NCBI RefSeq assembly: GCF_021044825.1
Contig: NZ_JAJNOC010000012.1
Location: 86,964-150,963 of the forward strand
Direction: 5' to 3'
From: Massilia phyllostachyos
GTDB taxonomy: Bacteria > Pseudomonadota > Gammaproteobacteria > Burkholderiales > Burkholderiaceae_D
Length of the DNA stretch: 64,000 nucleotides
The number at the start of each line of letters is the position of its first letter. Positions within the stretch are counted from its first letter, which is position 1. This document shows positions 14,396 to 22,720 of the stretch, piece after piece. The position numbers and the translations under genes were made by a program. Below the pieces are notes generated by a model, which ran no database searches, was not told the DNA's origin, and saw nothing but the letters and a program-made list of their open reading frames with translations.

Positions 14396-15928
14396 ATGGC
14401 AGAAATAACAGCCTTGACCCTGAACTTCCTGAAGGCCATCGGCAAGTACCGTTGGCATGCGGTGATCATTTCCTGGATCGTCGCCTTGTGTGGTTGGGCC
14501 GTGGTGCTCAAGCTGCCGAACCAGTACGAAGCCTCGGCGCGCGTGTACGTGGATACCCAGAGTATCCTGAAACCCCTGCTGTCCGGCATGACCATGCTGC
14601 CGAACCTGGAGCAGCAGGTGATGTTCATGCGCCGCACCCTCATCAGCCGTCCCAATGTGGAACGGGTCATGCGCATGGTCGACCTGGACGTTAAGACCGC
14701 CGACCCCAAGGAACACGAGGAGATGGTCAACAAGCTGATGTCGGAAATCCGCATGGGCGGCACCGAGCGCGACGATATCTATACCATCAGCTATACCTCG
14801 CCCAATCCCCAGCTCGGCAAGGAAGTCGTGCAGGCTTTCCTGACGATCTTCGTCGAAGGCAGCTATGGCGGCAAGAAGCTCGATTCCGACAAGGCGGTGC
14901 AGTTCATCGACGACCAGATCCGCAGCTATGAAGAGAAGCTCGTTAGCGCCGAAAACAAGCTGAAGGAATTCAAGATCCGCAACATGGGCATGCTGCCGAG
15001 CGAAGGCGCGGACTTCGCCTCGCGCATGAACGGCGGCGGCGAAGCGCTGAACCAGGCGCGCCTGGAACTGGCCGAAGCCGAGCAGGCCCGCAATGCGATC
15101 CGCCGCCAGATCGCCGGCACCCCGGCCGCTCCCGGCGAACGCGCCCTGCCCGCCCCGGTCGACCCGGAACTCGAAGCGCGCATCGCGGCGGTCGCCAAGA
15201 ACCTCGACGCGCTGCGCCTGCAATTCACCGAGCAGCACCCGGACATCATCGCCAACCGCCGCCTGCTCGAGCAACTGCAGGCGCGCAAGGAAGAGGAAAG
15301 CAGGAAGCCGCGCACCGCGCTCGATCCGGGCGCCAGCTACAGCCCGATGCTGCAGCAGCTCAACGTATCGCTGTCGGAAGCGGAAGCGCGCGTCGCCTCG
15401 CTGCAGGCGCGCGTGGCCGAGTATTCGTCGCGGGTGGCGCGCCTGCGTACCCAGAGCGCGGCGGTGCCCGAGATCGAGGCCCAGCTCGCGCAGCTGAACC
15501 GCGACTACGAAGTCAACCGCGAGAACTACCAGAAGCTGCTGGAGCGCCGCGAGTCGGCCAAGCTGTCGGGCGACCTGTCTTCGGCCACCGACATGCTGAC
15601 CTTCCGCGTGATCGATCCGCCATCGGTGCCGCTCAAGCCGTCCGGGCCCAACCGCCTGCTGCTGTTCTCGGCCGTGTTCGCCGTCGCGCTGGCCGCGGGC
15701 CTGGCCGGAGCACTCCTGATGAGCCAGCTGCGCCCGACCTTCCTCAGCCAGGCCGCACTGCGCGAGAGCACCGGGATCCCGATCCTGGGCTCGATCAGCA
15801 TGAACTGGACCGGCGCCCAGACCGTCCGCCGCAAGCGCCGCCTGATCCAGCTCGGCGCGGCCATCCTGGTGTTGTTCGGTACCTATGGCGCCGGCGTCGC
15901 GGCCATTCTCGCGCGCCCCACGCTGTAA
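14396..15928 (+). CDS. XrtA-system polysaccharide chain-length determinant protein
   Basis: 510 aa from ATG 14396; the preceding in-frame TTG would add 17 residues. A Wzz-type N-terminus (ALTLNFLKAIGKYRWH, then membrane segment VIISWIVALCGWAVVL and PNQYEASARVYVDTQSIL), a long periplasmic coiled coil (about 190-420), a conserved PSVPLKPSGPNR motif before the second membrane segment, and a third hydrophobic stretch at the C-terminus. It corresponds to TIGR03007. It sets EPS chain length in the inner membrane together with the kinase encoded 19 bp downstream. It is the first gene of the plus-strand EPS operon. Confidence 0.95.
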   Translation: MAEITALTLNFLKAIGKYRWHAVIISWIVALCGWAVVLKLPNQYEASARVYVDTQSILKPLLSGMTMLPNLEQQVMFMRRTLISRPNVERVMRMVDLDVKTADPKEHEEMVNKLMSEIRMGGTERDDIYTISYTSPNPQLGKEVVQAFLTIFVEGSYGGKKLDSDKAVQFIDDQIRSYEEKLVSAENKLKEFKIRNMGMLPSEGADFASRMNGGGEALNQARLELAEAEQARNAIRRQIAGTPAAPGERALPAPVDPELEARIAAVAKNLDALRLQFTEQHPDIIANRRLLEQLQARKEEESRKPRTALDPGASYSPMLQQLNVSLSEAEARVASLQARVAEYSSRVARLRTQSAAVPEIEAQLAQLNRDYEVNRENYQKLLERRESAKLSGDLSSATDMLTFRVIDPPSVPLKPSGPNRLLLFSAVFAVALAAGLAGALLMSQLRPTFLSQAALRESTGIPILGSISMNWTGAQTVRRKRRLIQLGAAILVLFGTYGAGVAAILARPTL

Positions 15929-15947
15929 GGCGCCCCAAGGAGTCAAC

Positions 15948-16925
15948 GTGAGTATCATCGAAAAAGCAGCAAGCCGTATCGACCGGCAGCGCAACGCCGC
16001 CGCCGCCACTTCCACTACCGCCGTCGTCCCGGCCGACGCCATCGTCGACGCGGATGTCGCGCTGGTCGAGGCCACGCCCCTGTCCATGCCCGAACGGGTG
16101 GCGCAGCGCGCCGCCGCCGCGCCCGGCGAGACGCTGGTCGACGCAGCCGCCGCCCCAGCCGTCACGCCAGCCGCCGCGAAGGCCGCCGTGCGCGGCAGCC
16201 CGCGCGTGGTCGAACTGGACCTGGCCAAGATGCGCGACATGGGCCTGGTCACCGCCGCCGGCGGGCGCACCTCCCTGCTCGAGGAATTCCGCATCATCAA
16301 GCGTCCGCTGCTCAAGCGCGCCTTCGGCGAGCGCAAGGATGGCGAGATGCCGCCGAACCTGATCATGGTCACCAGTTCGCTGCCGGGCGAAGGCAAGACC
16401 TATTGCGCCATCAACCTGGCGATGAGCATCGCGATGGAACTCGACCACACGGTGTTGCTGGTCGACGCCGACGTGGCGCGCCCCTCGGTGCTGCGCACGC
16501 TCGGCATGCCGGCCGAGCGCGGGCTGATGGACCTGCTGGTGGACGACAAGCTCGACGTGTCCGACGTCCTGTTGCGCACCAACGTCGACACGCTGGCCAT
16601 CCTGCCCGCGGGCACCAGCACCCCGCGCGCCACCGAGCTGCTGGCCAGCTCCACCATGACCGGCCTGGTCACCGAAATCGCCAACCGCTATCCCGACCGC
16701 GTCGTCATCTTCGACTCGCCGCCGCTGCTCCTGACCAGCGAGTCGCGGGTCCTGGCCGGACACATGGGCCAGATCGTGGTCGTGGTCGAAGCCCAGACCA
16801 CGACCCAGCACGCGGTCAAGGAAGCGCTGCACAAGCTGGAAGGCTTCAAGAACGTCAACCTCATCTACAACAAGACCCGGGACATCCCCGGTATCGAAGA
16901 GACGTATGACTATCACTACGGCTGA
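15948..16925 (+). CDS. XrtA-associated tyrosine autokinase (CpsD/Wzc-kinase type)
   Basis: 325 aa. Start chosen at GTG 15948 because AAGGAG sits 6 nt upstream; residues 1-85 are Ala/Val-rich and probably disordered. The kinase domain has Walker A SSLPGEGKTY (143-152), Walker A' VLLVDADVARPS and Walker B VVIFDSPPLL, and a Tyr-rich end (ETYDYHYG) where autophosphorylation is expected. It is the cytoplasmic BY-kinase partner of the chain-length protein (TIGR03018 family) and regulates polymer export by phosphorylation cycles. The 3' end overlaps the next gene by 20 nt. Confidence 0.93.
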   Translation: MSIIEKAASRIDRQRNAAAATSTTAVVPADAIVDADVALVEATPLSMPERVAQRAAAAPGETLVDAAAAPAVTPAAAKAAVRGSPRVVELDLAKMRDMGLVTAAGGRTSLLEEFRIIKRPLLKRAFGERKDGEMPPNLIMVTSSLPGEGKTYCAINLAMSIAMELDHTVLLVDADVARPSVLRTLGMPAERGLMDLLVDDKLDVSDVLLRTNVDTLAILPAGTSTPRATELLASSTMTGLVTEIANRYPDRVVIFDSPPLLLTSESRVLAGHMGQIVVVVEAQTTTQHAVKEALHKLEGFKNVNLIYNKTRDIPGIEETYDYHYG

Positions 16926-18498
16926 GCGGATCCACGGGGCGCCACGGCGCCTGTACCGCCTTGCTCCGGCCGCGGCCGCCGTGGCCGCGCTGGTGATCGC
17001 CGCACCGGCGCGCGCCGACTGGCGCTTCACGCCCTCGCTCGGCCTGACGCAAACCTGGACCGACAACCTCGACCTGCTGCCGGAGCCGGAAGCCCGCACC
17101 CAGCTGGTGTCCGAGCTCGCCCCGGCCTTCGACTTCGCACTCGACAGCCGGCGCGTGAAGGCCGCGGCCAGCGGCTCGTTCCGCCAGTTCGCCTACCGCG
17201 ATTCGGACATGGCGCGGCCGCGCAACGACCACGTCAGCCAGTATGCGGGCAAGCTGACCGGCGTTGTCGCCGAAGACCTGCTGTTCGTCGACGCCGCCGC
17301 CAGTTCGAGCCGGCAGAACCTGACGGCCTTCGGCCCCCAGGTGATCGACAATCCCTACTCGTCGCTGAACAACACCCAGGTCAAGACCTGGAGCATCAGC
17401 CCCTACCTGAGCCACCGCTTCGGCCGCCAGTTGGCCGCCACCGTGCGCCTGACGCGCGACGGCGTGGAGACCGACGAGCGCAACCGCTTCGGCGACAGCA
17501 CCGCCGATTCGGTGTCGCTGGACCTGAACAACGACAGCAGCGGCCAGAAACTGACCTGGGGCCTGTCCTACCTGCACCAGGACCAGGAGAGCGAACTGGC
17601 GGGCGACTCCTCGGTGGAGAACCTGAACAGCAGGCTGCGCTACCGCCTGGACAGCAAGTTCGCGCTGACCGCGACCGCCGGCTACGACCGCTACGACTAC
17701 AATGCGCTGGGCGGCCGCACGGCCGGACGCAGCTGGTCGGGCGGCTTCGCCTGGACGCCGTCCCAGCGCACCAGCATCGAGGCCTCGTTCGGCCGCCATT
17801 TCTTCGGCAAGACCGGCTCGCTGGCGGCAAGCGTGCGCAGCCGCCGCACGGTGTGGAGCGTGAACTACAGCGACGGCATCACCAATACCCGCGAACAGTT
17901 CACCCTGCCCTCGGCGATCGACACCACCGCGCTGCTCGACAGCCTGTTCCTCACCTCCATCCCGGACCCGGTGTTGCGGCGCCAGGCGGTAGCCGCCTAT
18001 ATCCAGTCCGCCGGCCTGCCGCCCAGCCTGGCCGACAGCGTCAACTACCTGAGCAACCGCTACATGCGCCAGAAGCTGCTGCAAGCCTCGGCCGCGTTCA
18101 AGGGCGTGCGCAACAGCGCGCTGCTGAGCCTGTACGGCAACGAGCGCACCGCCCTGTCGAGCCAGGAAAGCGACAGCGCCCTGCTCGGCAGCCAGCTGGC
18201 CTCGCTCAACGACAACGTGCGCCAGGCCGGCGCCAACGCGACCTGGGTCTATCGCCTGAGCCCGCGCTCGGACCTGAGCGGCACCGCGAGCTACAGCCGC
18301 AGCGAATCCCTCACCACCGGGATCGAGGACCGCCAGCGCCAGCTGCGCGCAGCCTTCAATACCAAGCTCGGACGCCACCTGACCGGAACCGTGGAACTGC
18401 GCCGCCGCAGCGGCAACCAGGGCCTGGGCATCGGCGCCGCGCGTTTGCGCGACTACACCGAACACGCGATCGCCGCCACCCTTTCGATGACGCTCTAA
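16906..18498 (+). CDS. PEP-CTERM system-associated outer-membrane beta-barrel protein (TIGR03016 type)
   Basis: 530 aa with signal peptide (LYRLAPAAAAVAALVIAAPARA, cut near residue 38). The mature protein begins with WRFTPSLGLTQTWTDNLDLLPE and then consists of alternating strands rich in aromatic and polar residues, e.g. LSYLHQDQESEL and ATAGYDRYDYNALGG, ending in LSMTL, typical of a barrel. This family accompanies the XrtA EPS locus and probably acts as the outer-membrane exit channel for the polymer, a partner that the short OPX lipoprotein needs; the function is inferred from context. The start overlaps the kinase gene by 20 nt. Confidence 0.9.
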   Translation: MTITTAERIHGAPRRLYRLAPAAAAVAALVIAAPARADWRFTPSLGLTQTWTDNLDLLPEPEARTQLVSELAPAFDFALDSRRVKAAASGSFRQFAYRDSDMARPRNDHVSQYAGKLTGVVAEDLLFVDAAASSSRQNLTAFGPQVIDNPYSSLNNTQVKTWSISPYLSHRFGRQLAATVRLTRDGVETDERNRFGDSTADSVSLDLNNDSSGQKLTWGLSYLHQDQESELAGDSSVENLNSRLRYRLDSKFALTATAGYDRYDYNALGGRTAGRSWSGGFAWTPSQRTSIEASFGRHFFGKTGSLAASVRSRRTVWSVNYSDGITNTREQFTLPSAIDTTALLDSLFLTSIPDPVLRRQAVAAYIQSAGLPPSLADSVNYLSNRYMRQKLLQASAAFKGVRNSALLSLYGNERTALSSQESDSALLGSQLASLNDNVRQAGANATWVYRLSPRSDLSGTASYSRSESLTTGIEDRQRQLRAAFNTKLGRHLTGTVELRRRSGNQGLGIGAARLRDYTEHAIAATLSMTL

Positions 18499-18513
18499 GC
18501 GGAAACAAGCACG

Positions 18514-19542
18514 ATGTACGAAACCTATTACGGACTGTCCGCCAAGCCCTTCCAGCTTCGCCCCGACCCCCACTTCTTCTTCGGCTCCAAGGGCCACAAG
18601 CGCGCCATGGCCTACCTCGAGTACGGCCTGTCGCAGGGCGAAGGCTTCATCGTCATCACGGGCGAGGTCGGCGCCGGCAAGACTACCTTGGTGCGCAACC
18701 TGCTCAACAAGATCCCGACCGACCAGATCGTCGCCGCCCACATCGTCAACACCAGCCTCGACCCGGAAGACACGCTGCGCATGGTGGTCTCCGCCTTCGG
18801 CCTGCCCTTCGAAGGCGCCAGCAAGGCCGAGCTGCTGAACCGCCTGGAACAGTTCCTGCGCGGCGTCGACCGCCAGGGCAAGCGCGCCCTGCTCGTGATC
18901 GACGAAGCCCAGAACCTGAACGCGCGCACGGTCGAAGAGCTGCGCATGCTGTCGAACTTCCAGACCGACGACCGCTCGCTGCTGCAGACTTTCCTGCTCG
19001 GCCAGCCGGAATTCCGCGCCACCCTGCACAGCCCCGGCATGCAGCAGCTGCGCCAGCGCGTGATCGCCAGCTACCATCTGGGCCCGATGGATGCGCAGGA
19101 GACCCGCGCCTACGTCGAGCACCGCCTGGCGACCGTGGGCTGGAAGGGCGACCCCGCTTTCGACGACGGCGCCTACGCCGCGGTTTACGCCTACAGCGGC
19201 GGCATCCCGCGCAAGACCAATACCCTGATGGACCGGGTGCTCCTGATGGGCTACCTGGAAGAGCTGCACGCCTTCACCGAAGCCGACATCAACACGGTGG
19301 TGCGCGACATCTCGGAAGAATTCGAACTGCCCGACGCCATCGGCGAGCCCGATCCGGCCGCGCTGCCGGGCGAACTGCGCACGGAACACCGCATGGGCGA
19401 TCGCCGCGCGGCCAGCGTGGAAGTGCTGGACGAACGCATGATGCGCCTCGAGAAGTCGATCGTCTCGGTACTGTCGATCCTGAAGAAAATCGTCGCCACG
19501 CCGCAAGGCGCGGCGGCCCAGCACATGGACAACCAGGAATGA
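18514..19542 (+). CDS. XrtA-associated AAA ATPase (ExeA/GspA type)
   Basis: 342 aa. It begins MYETYYGLSAKPFQLRPDP as in ExeA/GspA-like ATPases, with Walker A GEVGAGKTT (50-58), Walker B ALLVIDEAQNL and a sensor-like LLGQPEF. The C-terminal 80 residues are charged and carry a short coiled coil (ERMMRLEKSIVSVLSILKKI), without the peptidoglycan-binding domain of ExeA. It belongs to the TIGR03015 family found only with exosortase A. It may power or gate assembly of the secretion apparatus. It ends in an ATGA overlap with the deacetylase. Confidence 0.93.
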   Translation: MYETYYGLSAKPFQLRPDPHFFFGSKGHKRAMAYLEYGLSQGEGFIVITGEVGAGKTTLVRNLLNKIPTDQIVAAHIVNTSLDPEDTLRMVVSAFGLPFEGASKAELLNRLEQFLRGVDRQGKRALLVIDEAQNLNARTVEELRMLSNFQTDDRSLLQTFLLGQPEFRATLHSPGMQQLRQRVIASYHLGPMDAQETRAYVEHRLATVGWKGDPAFDDGAYAAVYAYSGGIPRKTNTLMDRVLLMGYLEELHAFTEADINTVVRDISEEFELPDAIGEPDPAALPGELRTEHRMGDRRAASVEVLDERMMRLEKSIVSVLSILKKIVATPQGAAAQHMDNQE

Positions 19543-20435
19543 AACTCTACGAACCAGCAGCCCGTCCCCTGCCTGCGCCGGGAGAACGCATCCGCAACGC
19601 CATGACCTGCGACGTGGAAGACTACTTCCAGGTCTCGGCCTTCGCCCCCTACATCGACCGCGATTCCTGGCCCACGCGCGAATGCCGCGTCGAAGCCAAC
19701 ATGGAACGCATCCTGGCGATCTACGAGCGCCACGGCGTGAAGGCGACCTTCTTCACCCTGGGCTGGATCGCCGAGCGCTATCCGCAGATGGTGAAACGAA
19801 TCGTCGCCGCCGGCCACGAACTGGCCAGCCACGGCTACGGCCACCTGCGCGCCTCCGACCAGACCCGCGCCCAGTTCGACAACGACATCCGTTCCTCGAA
19901 GGCGCTGCTGGAAGACATCGGCGGCCAGGCCGTGATCGGCTACCGCGCGCCGAGCTTCTCGATCGGCCACGCCAACCTGTGGGCCCTGGAAGCGCTGCAG
20001 GAAGCGGGCTACCGCTACAGCTCGAGCATCTACCCGATCGCCCATGACCACTACGGCATGCCGGACGCGCCGCGCTTCGCTTTTTACCCGCACGGCCCGG
20101 ACGGCCTGCTGGAAGTGCCGGTCACCACCGTCAACATGCTGGGCCGGAACTTGCCGGCCGGCGGCGGCGGCTACTTCCGCCTGCTGCCCTACGCCCTGTC
20201 GCGCTGGATGATGCAGAAGGTGAACCGCGAAGACCGCCAGCCGGCCCTCTTCTACTTCCACCCCTGGGAACTCGACCCGGGCCAACCGCGCCCCGCAGGG
20301 CTGGACGCCAAGTCGCGCTTCCGCCACTACGTCAACATCGAGCGCATGGAAGGCCGCCTCGAGCAGCTGGCGCGCGACTTCGCGTGGGACCGCATGGACC
20401 GCATCTTCCTCGACCAGAAACAAGCAAGGCAATGA
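19539..20435 (+). CDS. XrtA-system polysaccharide deacetylase (DUF3473 type)
   Basis: 298 aa. NodB fold: TCDVEDYFQ (Asp25 metal/catalytic), FFTLGWIAERYP, HELASHGYGH with the metal-binding His pair, and YRAPSFSIG; the C-terminal part (LFYFHPWELDPGQPR) is the DUF3473 extension. It removes N-acetyl groups from amino sugars of the EPS, creating positive charges. No signal peptide is seen, so action on lipid-linked intermediates in the cytoplasm or an unusual export is implied. The start overlaps the ATPase stop and the end overlaps the FemAB gene, each as ATGA. Confidence 0.92.
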   Translation: MKLYEPAARPLPAPGERIRNAMTCDVEDYFQVSAFAPYIDRDSWPTRECRVEANMERILAIYERHGVKATFFTLGWIAERYPQMVKRIVAAGHELASHGYGHLRASDQTRAQFDNDIRSSKALLEDIGGQAVIGYRAPSFSIGHANLWALEALQEAGYRYSSSIYPIAHDHYGMPDAPRFAFYPHGPDGLLEVPVTTVNMLGRNLPAGGGGYFRLLPYALSRWMMQKVNREDRQPALFYFHPWELDPGQPRPAGLDAKSRFRHYVNIERMEGRLEQLARDFAWDRMDRIFLDQKQARQ

Positions 20436-21523
20436 ACTCGATCATCGAAGCCGCGCAGGCCAGGCGCGCCGCGCCCGCGACCGGGCCGCAAACCCTCAAA
20501 CTGCTGCAGAACGCCGACTATGCCCGCTGGGATGCCTTCGTGCGCGCCTGCCCGGACGCCACCTTCTTCCACCTGTCTGGCTGGCAGAAAGTCATCGAGC
20601 AATCCTTCGGCATCAAGACCTGGTTCTACTACGTCGAGCAGGACGGCGACATCCTGGGCGTGCTGCCGCTGGCCGAGATCAAGAGCCGCCTGTTCGGCCA
20701 TTCGCTGGGCGCCATGCCCTTCTGCGTCTACGGCGGCCCGGCCACCCTCGACGACGGCGCCCGCCTGCTGCTCGACGGCGCGGCCGACAAGCTGGCGCGC
20801 GAGCTGGGCGTCGGCCACCTCGAATACCGCGGCATGACCCGCGCCCATCCGGACGACCCTGATTTCCACACCAAGGAACTGTACGTCACCTTCCGCAAGG
20901 AGATCAGTGCCGACGACGAAGCCAACCTGAACGCCATCCCGCGCAAGCAGCGCGCCATGGTGCGCAAGGGGATCAAGCTGGGCCTGAAGGGCGTGGTAGA
21001 AAGCAACGTCGACCGCATGTTCGAAGCCTATGCCCACAGCGTGCTGCGCCTGGGCACCCCGGTGTTCCCGAAAAAATACTTCGCCCTGCTCCAGCAGACC
21101 TTCGGCGACGAGTGCGAGGTGCGTTCGATCTACACCGAAGACGACCGCCTGGTGGCTTCGGTGCTGTCGTTCTACTGGCGCGACGAAGTGGTGCCCTACT
21201 ACGGCGGCGGCATGGACCTGGCGCGCGAAGTGGCCGGCAACGACTTCATGTACTGGAACCTGATGCAGGCCGCCGCCGCGCGTGGCTGCCGCATCTTCGA
21301 CTACGGCCGCAGCAAGCTGGGCACCGGCGCCTACGACTTCAAGAAGAACTGGGGCTTCACGGCGACGCCGCTGCCCTACGAGTACAAGCTGTACGGCGCC
21401 GACAAACTGCCGGACAATAATCCGCTGAACCCCAAATACCAGCTCTTCATCAAGATGTGGAAGAAGCTGCCGCTGCCGGTGGCGAACTTCATCGGCCCCT
21501 ACATCGTGCGCAACCTGGGATAA
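20432..21523 (+). CDS. FemAB family XrtA/PEP-CTERM system-associated protein
   Basis: 363 aa. A tandem GNAT-like FemAB fold: FHLSGWQKVIEQSFG, VLPLAEIKSRLFGHSLGAMPFCVYGG, IPRKQRAMVRKGIKLGLKG, then FDYGRSKLGTGAYDFKKNWGF near the end. FemAB-type enzymes transfer an aminoacyl group from tRNA to a peptidoglycan or sugar amine; the XrtA-associated branch (TIGR03019) probably adds an amino acid to an EPS sugar or a lipid-linked precursor. The deacetylase immediately upstream would produce a free amine acceptor, which fits. It overlaps the deacetylase by 4 nt. Confidence 0.92.
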   Translation: MNSIIEAAQARRAAPATGPQTLKLLQNADYARWDAFVRACPDATFFHLSGWQKVIEQSFGIKTWFYYVEQDGDILGVLPLAEIKSRLFGHSLGAMPFCVYGGPATLDDGARLLLDGAADKLARELGVGHLEYRGMTRAHPDDPDFHTKELYVTFRKEISADDEANLNAIPRKQRAMVRKGIKLGLKGVVESNVDRMFEAYAHSVLRLGTPVFPKKYFALLQQTFGDECEVRSIYTEDDRLVASVLSFYWRDEVVPYYGGGMDLAREVAGNDFMYWNLMQAAAARGCRIFDYGRSKLGTGAYDFKKNWGFTATPLPYEYKLYGADKLPDNNPLNPKYQLFIKMWKKLPLPVANFIGPYIVRNLG

Positions 21524-21526
21524 GAC

Positions 21527-22720
21527 GTGGAAGACCTGCTGCTGCTGATCCACCGGATCCCCTACCCGCCCAACAAGGGCGACAAGATCCGCTCCTACCA
21601 CCTGCTCAAGCACCTGGCGCGCGACTACCGGGTGCACCTGGCCACGTTCGTGGACGACGCCGACGACTGGCAGCACGTGCCGACGGTGGAGAAGATGTGC
21701 GCCAGCAGCCACTTCGCCAGCCTGAACCCCCTGCTTTCGCGCGTGCGCAGCCTCGGCGCGCTGGTGAAGAACCGCTCGCTCTCGCTCGACTATTACCGCG
21801 ACGCCAACCTGGCGCGCTGGGTCGACCAGACCGTCGCCGCGCACAAGATCGAGCGCGTGCTGGTGTTTTCCTCGGCGATGGCGCAGTACGCCGACAAGTA
21901 CCCGAACGCGCGCCGCGTGGTCGACTTCTGCGACGTCGACTCCGACAAGTGGCGCCAGTACGCGGACAAGAAAGCCTGGCCGATGAGCTGGCTGTACCGT
22001 CACGAGGCGCGCCAGCTGCTGTCCTACGAGCGCCAGGTGGCGCGCGACTACGACGCCTCGCTGTTCGTGTCGGCCCCGGAAGCGGATCTGTTCCGCCAGC
22101 TGGCGCCGGAAAGCGACGCGCGCATCGGCTTCTTCAGCAACGGCGTCGACACCGACTACTTCTCGCCGGCCGCCGCCGGCCCTTCGCCGTTCAAGGACGG
22201 CGAGCGCGCCATCGTGTTCACCGGCGCCATGGATTACTGGCCCAACGTCGACGCGGTGCAGTGGTTCGCCCAGGACGTGATGCCGCTGCTGCGCGCGCGC
22301 TTTGCCGACCTGAGCTTCTACATCGTCGGCGCGCGTCCGGCCCCGGCGGTGCTGGAACTGGCGAAGCAGGCGAACATCTTCGTGACCGGCACCGTGCCGG
22401 ACGTGCGCCCCTACATCGCGCACGCGCGCGCCGCGGTGGCGCCGCTGCGCATCGCGCGCGGCATCCAGAACAAGGTGCTCGAAGCGATGGCGATGGCCAC
22501 CCCGGTGGTGGTCTCGCCGCAGGCCCTGGAAGGCATCGAGGCCGAGCCGGGGCGCGAACTGGTGCTGGCGCAGAATGCCGGCGGCTACGTCGATGCGATC
22601 GCGGCCCTGCTGGCGCGCAGCGACAATCACATCGGCCTGGCGGCACGCGCCAGGGTTGAACGCAAATACAGCTGGCCGAGCAACCTGGCCTGCATCGGGG
22701 AGCGACTGGAATGTTCTTGA
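21527..22720 (+). CDS. XrtA/PEP-CTERM system glycosyltransferase (TIGR03087 type)
   Basis: 397 aa from a GTG start three bases after the preceding stop. GT-B fold, GT4-like: IPYPPNKGDKIRSYHLLKHL at the N-terminus, FSNGVDTDYFSP in the hinge region, then AIVFTGAMDYWPNVDAVQWF and ARGIQNKVLEAMAMATPVVVSPQALEGI with the donor-binding Glu. It adds one sugar of the EPS repeat unit on the cytoplasmic face; the donor is not predictable. The 3' end overlaps xrtA by 10 nt. Confidence 0.93.
   Translation: MEDLLLLIHRIPYPPNKGDKIRSYHLLKHLARDYRVHLATFVDDADDWQHVPTVEKMCASSHFASLNPLLSRVRSLGALVKNRSLSLDYYRDANLARWVDQTVAAHKIERVLVFSSAMAQYADKYPNARRVVDFCDVDSDKWRQYADKKAWPMSWLYRHEARQLLSYERQVARDYDASLFVSAPEADLFRQLAPESDARIGFFSNGVDTDYFSPAAAGPSPFKDGERAIVFTGAMDYWPNVDAVQWFAQDVMPLLRARFADLSFYIVGARPAPAVLELAKQANIFVTGTVPDVRPYIAHARAAVAPLRIARGIQNKVLEAMAMATPVVVSPQALEGIEAEPGRELVLAQNAGGYVDAIAALLARSDNHIGLAARARVERKYSWPSNLACIGERLECS

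Noticed and set aside
16861..19524. Long minus-strand open frame (about 887 codons) opposite the EPS genes
   Set aside because: It is antisense to three well-recognised genes, has low-complexity composition produced by GC-rich codon bias, and shows no domain.
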